From assembly GCA_905221605.1 (NCBI GenBank), contig CAJNDS010002369.1:1-64000 (forward strand): a DNA stretch of 64,000 nucleotides, read 5' to 3'. Below are positions 58,922 through 64,000 of this stretch, in pieces. Within the stretch, counting starts at the first letter, position 1. Every line of letters starts with the position of its first letter. The notes under the pieces were generated by a model. That model was not told where the DNA came from. It did no database searches and saw only the letters and a program-made list of their open reading frames with translations. The position numbers and the translations under genes were made by a program. Source of the stretch: Symbiodinium natans. Taxonomy: Eukaryota; Sar; Dinophyceae; Suessiales; Symbiodiniaceae.

Positions 58922-59755
58922 AGGCTTTGAGTCTTTGATAGATCGTTTGAGGCAGGGTGCCTTCCTCGACTGGCCGTTTGGCGCCTGCTGGCACGTCTAC
59001 GGAGTCTACGATGTCTTGCGCCATGGCAGCTTTGGATCTCGATCAGAATGCATCAGTCACCGCCTTCACTAGCCTGTGGAGATGAAATGGGACGAGATCA
59101 AACACCCTCGCACTTCCGTCCTGATGACTTGTCTGCCCTCACTCTGAAGCCACAGCCTTACTCTTACCAGTCAGTAACTTGAATCTGTGCGAAACCTACA
59201 AATTTGCTTCCTGCATCTGTTTCGCGACTTCCTCTCAGCCTGCACACGACCCAATCAACAATCTCTTGCGTCTGCCAACTGGTAGTGACTTGCAAGAAGA
59301 GCCCAAGTCGCAGGACAAAAGTTGTTTTAAACAACAGCACTTTGGATTCCAGACTCCAGAACGACCACCTTCTTGATGGGCGCGCTATTGTCGTGCAAGA
59401 GTATGTCACTGTCACAAGCAGCCTTCAGCCGGACTTGGAGGTTTCAGATTCTGCGCCGTCTGCGCCTTGCTTGGAGCCTATGGAAGGTCTAGGTCTCCGT
59501 TACAGTACAAAGCGCATGCCAGTTTAAACATTCAGGGCGGGGCGGCGGCCAGCACAAAACGGCAACATGACTATTTGCCGAAGAGGTATGAGGAATGAGG
59601 GTATAATGTAACTTCCTGAGCTTAGGAGCTTAGGAGCTTACGGAGCTACATGGAGCTACATTGCTCTGCTCTTCGTGTGGAACCGCCGGGCCCCGCAACC
59701 CGATGGCATGCGCCAGACATGAACTTCGAGGGATAATCATTCGCCCAGTCTTGTA
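58922..59755. other. Intergenic, short tandem duplications
   Basis: No gene is supported. GAGCTTAG and GGAGCTAC are tandemly repeated at 59618-59662. Confidence 0.5.
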
Positions 59756-60694
59756 TTAGCCCAAAGCACCGGGGTTCGAGCGACTCGAGCGATTCGAGTG
59801 TGCAGCGGATCCCGAGCACTGGCTGTCACTCCTCGAATCGCAGTCGCTGTCGTCAAGTCCCGGAAGGTGTATGTCGACCTTGTCAAGCCGCCTCCCAGGT
59901 GGCTCGGCTGCTGAGCGTTTCGCCTTGCTCTTGACGAAACATGACACAGAATGACACAGTGAAACAGTGAAAGAGACTTGCGCTTGACTTGTGCTTGCCA
60001 AATGCAGCCCGGATGCTGGCTCTGCAGCGATGGGAGACGACAATTGCAGCCCCTCTGAGGAACGCATCGAGCGCGTCGTGAGGCTTTCGGCTCCCTCCTC
60101 CGGTATCTCCGTGGGTGGGATCGAGTCGAGGAAGAAGTCAACACCGGGCAACTCCGAGTCCTTGAGATTCGGCGCCCCAAGAACGCGAAGCGCGTTGGCC
60201 GCCACAATGGGCGGAACAAGCCGCGAAGAAAGGCAGTAGGCCAAGCGCCGGCACCAGTTGTTGAGGCGTTCCGTTGTGCCTGCTGGTCTGAACCTTTGCG
60301 CGAAGGGCACACGGCAAAAGTAGGTCTTGTAGCTGCTGCCAAGGTGATGTTTCACCAAGTCATGGAGGCCCTGTCGAATGTGAGCAAGCCTTCGTGATGC
60401 ACGCCACACCAGCCAGGGTTGGGCCACAGCAGCATCCTTCCTGTAACCCGATTGTGATTGGCCTACATGGCTCGCCCGCCAAAGGGTACATTCAACATTG
60501 TAGAAGACGTGCCGTCCCGAAGAGCTATGACCTGCAATACTGATCCGCAGCTCAGGAAAGGGTCCCTTCTGCCAATCCAGTGGGGTGTTGGCAAAAAAGC
60601 CGAACTGCTCCAGGAAGGCAGTTACTTCACGCCCAGTCAGCAAGGGAGGAAGTTCGCAAAACTCTTCCTCGTCCACTGTGCCGTTGAATGGCAT
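59756..60694 (-). CDS. PX (phox homology) domain protein
   Basis: A 312-codon frame starting at the ATG at 60694 and ending in TAA, apparently in one piece. Residues about 45-170 match a PX fold: ISIAGHSSSGRHVFYNVECT, an insert of about 15 residues, then WLVWRASRRLAHIRQGLHDL, LGSSYKTYFCRVPFAQRFRP and ERLNNWCRRLAYCLSSRLVP. The pattern W-x-V-W-R-x-x-R, a following Pro-Phe loop, and a C-terminal Arg/Leu helix are typical. PX domains bind phosphoinositides, mainly PI3P, on endosomal membranes. The tail (about 215-312) is Ser/Asp-rich, KSKAKRSAAEPPGRRLDKVD and then a DSDCDSRSDS stretch, so probably disordered and phosphorylated. No BAR, kinase or RGS partner domain is present. The specific role is unknown. 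Confidence 0.75.
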   Translation of the reverse strand: MPFNGTVDEEEFCELPPLLTGREVTAFLEQFGFFANTPLDWQKGPFPELRISIAGHSSSGRHVFYNVECTLWRASHVGQSQSGYRKDAAVAQPWLVWRASRRLAHIRQGLHDLVKHHLGSSYKTYFCRVPFAQRFRPAGTTERLNNWCRRLAYCLSSRLVPPIVAANALRVLGAPNLKDSELPGVDFFLDSIPPTEIPEEGAESLTTRSMRSSEGLQLSSPIAAEPASGLHLASTSQAQVSFTVSLCHSVSCFVKSKAKRSAAEPPGRRLDKVDIHLPGLDDSDCDSRSDSQCSGSAAHSNRSSRSNPGALG

Positions 60695-61742
60695 CACTGG
60701 TGAAAGGAACTATAGTGGCTTATGGGACTGACAGCTTATGGAACGTTCGCTCGTCACAAGTGCATGTCTGACTCATGAACACTTGCTACTCGCCCACTAA
60801 AGCAGGCAACATGATTACGACTTTCGCTGGTGTTCCACCGAATGCACGTAGCACTGGCAAGCCACCCATCAGCAGAGGCAAGATTGCGACTGTGGTGCAA
60901 CTCTATCTCTCTCTTTCTCTCTCTCGCTCGTTCTCTCGCTCTCTCCCTTCTCACATGTAGAATGATGCAAGACATTCGTCATTCGTTGGGTTCCAGACAA
61001 TGCAGTAGTATGTGGCGACGTAGACAAAGGTCCTGGCACGCCGGCACTTTGAAGACCCCGCAACTTCGGCACCCGACTGAAGCACTGCACGCCACGAAGC
61101 CTTCCAGTTCCTCTTGCAGAATATGAAGCGCAACTAACACAAAAGTCATGAAAAGCAGGACCCTATGCGCCCTGAAGCGGTGCCTGCTATGAGAGCAGCT
61201 AGTGCACCAACAGAAAGGGAAAGATGCGGTGGTTGCAGCAGGCCCACGAGCACGTTTCGGGGGCGGGGGGCTGGGGAAATTAGGCCTTACAGTCGACGAA
61301 ACACAGGGGACTAGGTTGCTAGCCAATCTGCAGTCACGAGAACCGTCTCATCCACCCGAACCCACTACATCCAAAATCAGAACTACCGTAAAAGCTCGCC
61401 CCGAGCTTTGGTGAGGATTGCGCTGAGCACTCAGTGACAAGAAGAGTACGGAATGCCTATCGGGCCTATCGCATTTGCCAGACCAGTACCGCCCAGATGC
61501 CAAAGCATGGAAGGGCTGCAACAGGGCCCAGTCCAGGGTTTGGACCTGGACGCTTTACGTGAGTCCGCTAGATTGCTTTTTCAACATTCTTTTGGGTAGC
61601 ACGGTCATGCTCCAACCCATGCCCTTGCTGCGAAACACCGCAGTATGCTCGACGCAGGAAGGCAGTCAGATCCCAAACGCTGCAGCATAAGACCCTATAG
61701 GACCCTAAGGCCCTAAGACGCTGAGCCTCAAAGCCCGGGCTT
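60695..61742. other. Intergenic or introns of the ABCG gene
   Basis: A minus segment at 60951-61040 reads RTFVYVATYYCIVWNPTNDE and could be a late transmembrane exon of the ABCG transporter, unproven. A CT-rich run lies at 60901-60955. Confidence 0.35.
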
Positions 61743-62392
61743 CCGGCCAAAGTGCGCCCCAAGAAGAATGCAGCTCGATTGAGCCCATGACTGGCCTCCC
61801 GCCAGTACCTCACGATGGGGCGGGGGATGGAGCCGTCTTTTGAACACAGTGACATAGTGCCGTCCCAGACACATCTCCTGGTCCAAGCCTTAACACATCT
61901 GTGATGTTGGGGTACTTGCCTGAAAATAACCCCGTCCCTGCAGATCTAAGTTGGCGGCTGAACAATTGCAAGGAGTACACAGAAATTAGCAGCCTCAGCA
62001 CAATGCATGTGAGGGACCACTCTGCTTCAGAGGCGGATGACCAGTTTCGGGCTTCCTTCTTTGATTTGTCAGCAGCTCAGCCGGCGGCGCCAAAGCAATT
62101 TGTACATTCAGGAAGCCCGTCGGACTCCATCTTGGAGTCTTGAAGACTTTCACATCCATGTAACCTTTCAAGCGTTTGACATTTTAGACAAGCGAAGCAT
62201 GGGCAAGCGTATCGTAAAATCACGGAGGTGTCCTTGAAGTTGTGGGTGCAAGAGGGCGCAAGATGGTGCGAGAGGAACCCGCTTTGGGATGCAAGCAAAC
62301 ACGACCAGCCTAGAAAGCCAGCAGCAAAGATCATCACCACCAGGAACAGCATCTTGATGCCCTTGGCTTGCATGCGCTTTATCACTGTGGCA
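61743..62392 (-). CDS. ABCG-type ABC transporter, transmembrane-domain exons
   Basis: Two minus-strand exons carry the signature. The exon near 62288-62392 reads ATVIKRMQAKGIKMLFLVVM and IFAAGFLG (TM1), followed by a GC donor. The exon near 61743-61838 reads GSIPRPIVRYWREASHGLNR and AAFFLGRTLAG. The WREAxxGLxRxAxFLG motif before TM3 is diagnostic for ABCG half-transporters of the ABCG24/28 type. These move lipids or hydrophobic compounds across membranes, usually as dimers. The ATP-binding domain should lie upstream (above 62400), but no Walker or signature motif was found there; later helices were not found with confidence either. It is therefore a fragment, or its remaining exons are unrecognised. 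Frames at 61860-62000 and 62410-62617 may be further exons. Confidence 0.55.
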
Positions 62393-63550
62393 GCCTTCTG
62401 TTGGAGTCACGAACTTGCGCTTGGTTGCCGAGGCGCCATACTTCGCCAAAAGGATAGTAACGACCTGAGTAGCACTTGGGGTCTCTATCGCGGCCAGAGC
62501 GGAAAGGAAATGAAACTGCCAGCTCCATAAGTCTCTCGAGTTCCCCATTGCCGGTGAGTCTGTTCGTGGAGTTTGTCTGAGGAGTGCAGCGGCACTTTGT
62601 ACTATCAAGCTGCTCATGCCGGGGCCCCGTCCTCCTGAGTCAATGCAATATGGCTCAAACTATCCATTCAGCGATCATTCAACTGAGGCTGAGCAAACCC
62701 GAAGCCCGAAACCCCACCAGAAAAGCAATTACTTGGTGATGGTGAATCGGTAAAAGCCATGCTTCCTGAAGATGAAAACAAAATAGGAGGCATGGCAGCT
62801 TGCATTCCAAGCCCTTGCCCGGAGGGTCATACCGATGCCCCTACTCAATTCATGTTCGTTCGCTGCTGCGGGATTTTCCGGGTATCATTCTGATTTGACT
62901 TTTCAACAGTCACCCGCACCTGACATCTCCCTAAACATGCTAAGTCCAGTAGACTTGAGCGCGCGGCATCTGCAAAGTGCGTCTTAAGTGGCCACAGAAC
63001 CTCCAAAGAGCAGGGGCGGCAGCGGAGAGAAAGTCGAGCCATCCAATGAATGGGTCGGTTTTTGGGTCTCAAAATCCACAGGCACTACTAATGTTAGTGG
63101 TGCGTTCCCTCAGCTCCAAAACCTGCAAACGCTAAGCTTTAACCCTACGAGCTTGGCAATCTCAGCAGCGGGCCCGGGCTGAACTCGCCGAAGACCCCCA
63201 GCGAGCAGTGGCTTCGACTTTTCTGGCGCATTTGCAGCAACATGGACAATTGCACGATCAGCAACATTGAAGTCTCATGCTGGGATCCTGCAGGAGAAGC
63301 CCGCCACACTGTTTGCTCAACTTGTTGAACGCCGGTCGACAACTGGAAACGCCGTGCTACATGCATGTGATGCCTCGATGAAGCACTTGCTGAAGCCCTC
63401 CACACCCTGCACGTTCCTGAAGACGTCTACCATCTCGACTGCACGAAATGAGACATCTCTTAACGTTTTTCAGCAGTGCATGTGTATCCTGTTTGTCTGT
63501 GTCGGTCCTGTCCGTCTCTCCGTCTCTGTCTACTTGTGCTGTCTGTCTGT
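62393..63550. other. No assignable gene; exon-like minus segments
   Basis: Minus 63330-63440 reads [20 protein letters not shown] and then [18 protein letters not shown]. Minus 63180-63300 is open in two frames. They may be exons of the gene to the right or left, family unknown. Confidence 0.35.
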
Positions 63551-63770
63551 CTTTGTCTGTCTTTGTCTGTCTTTGTCTGTCTTTGTCTGTCTTTGTCTGT
63601 CTTTGTCTGTCTTTGTCTGTCTTTGTCTGTCTTTGTCTGTCTTTGTCTGTCTTTGTCTGTCTTTGTCTGTCTTTGTCTGTCTTTGTCTGTCTTTGTCTGT
63701 CCTTGTCTGTCCTTGCCTGTCTCTGTCTGTCTTTGTCTGTCCTTGCCTGTGTCTGTCTGTCTCTGTCTGT
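63551..63770 (+). repeat. 10-bp microsatellite (CTTTGTCTGT)15 plus variants
   Basis: Fifteen perfect copies from 63551 to 63700, then copies with CCTTG and CTCTG variants to about 63770. The unit has no stop in any frame, so all frames read through as a period-10 low-complexity peptide. Confidence 0.97.
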
Positions 63771-63857
63771 ATCTCCTTCTTCTCTGTCTGTCTGCGACTG
63801 TCTGTATCTGTCTGACTGTCTCTCTGTCGGTGAGTCTGTTCTTTTCTGAACTCTACC

Positions 63858-64000
63858 TGATTCGGTGTAGATGTGCCTCGTCCGTGATTTCATCACCCGA
63901 GGCGGATGAAGATGATGACTCCTCCGTTGTTTCACCAGAATCCTCCTCTGGTGCAGCTCCTGGCAATTGCACTTCGGCTCGCGCTGTCGGAGCAGGAAAT
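63858..64000 (-). CDS. Acidic exon running off the window edge
   Basis: The minus frame reads [20 protein letters not shown], then [20 protein letters not shown], and then meets TAG, which overlaps a donor-like AG|GTAGAG. It is Glu/Ser-rich and presumably disordered. Whether it ends or splices here cannot be told. The 5' part lies outside the window. Confidence 0.4.

Noticed and set aside
63267-63935. Frames of 182, 133 and 192 codons
   Set aside because: They are period-10 translations of the CTTTGTCTGT repeat on either strand.
1-64000. CRISPR arrays, bacterial operons, phage or retroviral polymerase genes, tRNA genes
   Set aside because: No regularly spaced repeat-spacer arrays, no reverse transcriptase or transposase motifs, and no tRNA-like cloverleaf with A and B boxes were seen.

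Overview
The window looks like nuclear DNA of a photosynthetic dinoflagellate, most likely Symbiodiniaceae. The inference rests on several signals: very low coding density; genes broken into short exons whose best-supported introns often begin GA or GC instead of GT; a small cluster of U6 snRNA, a second Sm-type snRNA candidate and 5S rRNA; degenerate TTTAGGG-like tracts; abundant microsatellites and poly(G)/poly(C) runs; and an exon resembling a Tat-type thylakoid-lumen leader. No species can be named from the sequence alone. A run of 100 N at 17240-17339 shows it is a draft scaffold.

Layout. 1-8.3 kb: no recognisable gene, with an old partial duplication. 8.3-14.2 kb (minus): a RING-H2 membrane protein, then a multi-exon MFS transporter of the MFSD8/CLN7 type. 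15.7-18.8 kb: two long microsatellites, a 340-bp segment present twice, and the assembly gap. 19.5-20.25 kb (plus): U6 snRNA, an Sm-class RNA with a U1-like 5' end, and 5S rRNA. 20-34 kb: mostly unassignable, with a CAG27 tract, membrane-protein exons and one 275-codon open frame. 34-35.5 kb (minus): 3' exons of an unknown gene and a probable thylakoid-targeted protein. 36-50 kb: dispersed repeats, a broken kinase catalytic domain just downstream of a two-domain FKBP, and telomere-like sequence. 51-64 kb (minus): small exons of unknown genes, a DEDDh RNA exonuclease (REXO type), a PX-domain protein, pieces of an ABCG transporter, and several minisatellites.

Every protein gene supported by homology lies on the minus strand, while the RNA genes lie on the plus strand. 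This fits the long unidirectional gene blocks reported for dinoflagellates. The genes look like unrelated housekeeping functions (membrane transport, ubiquitin ligation, prolyl isomerisation, RNA trimming, lipid binding), and nothing indicates a shared pathway. Exon models were read by eye from protein motifs. Domain calls are firmer than exact gene ends, and most intervening sequence cannot be assigned.
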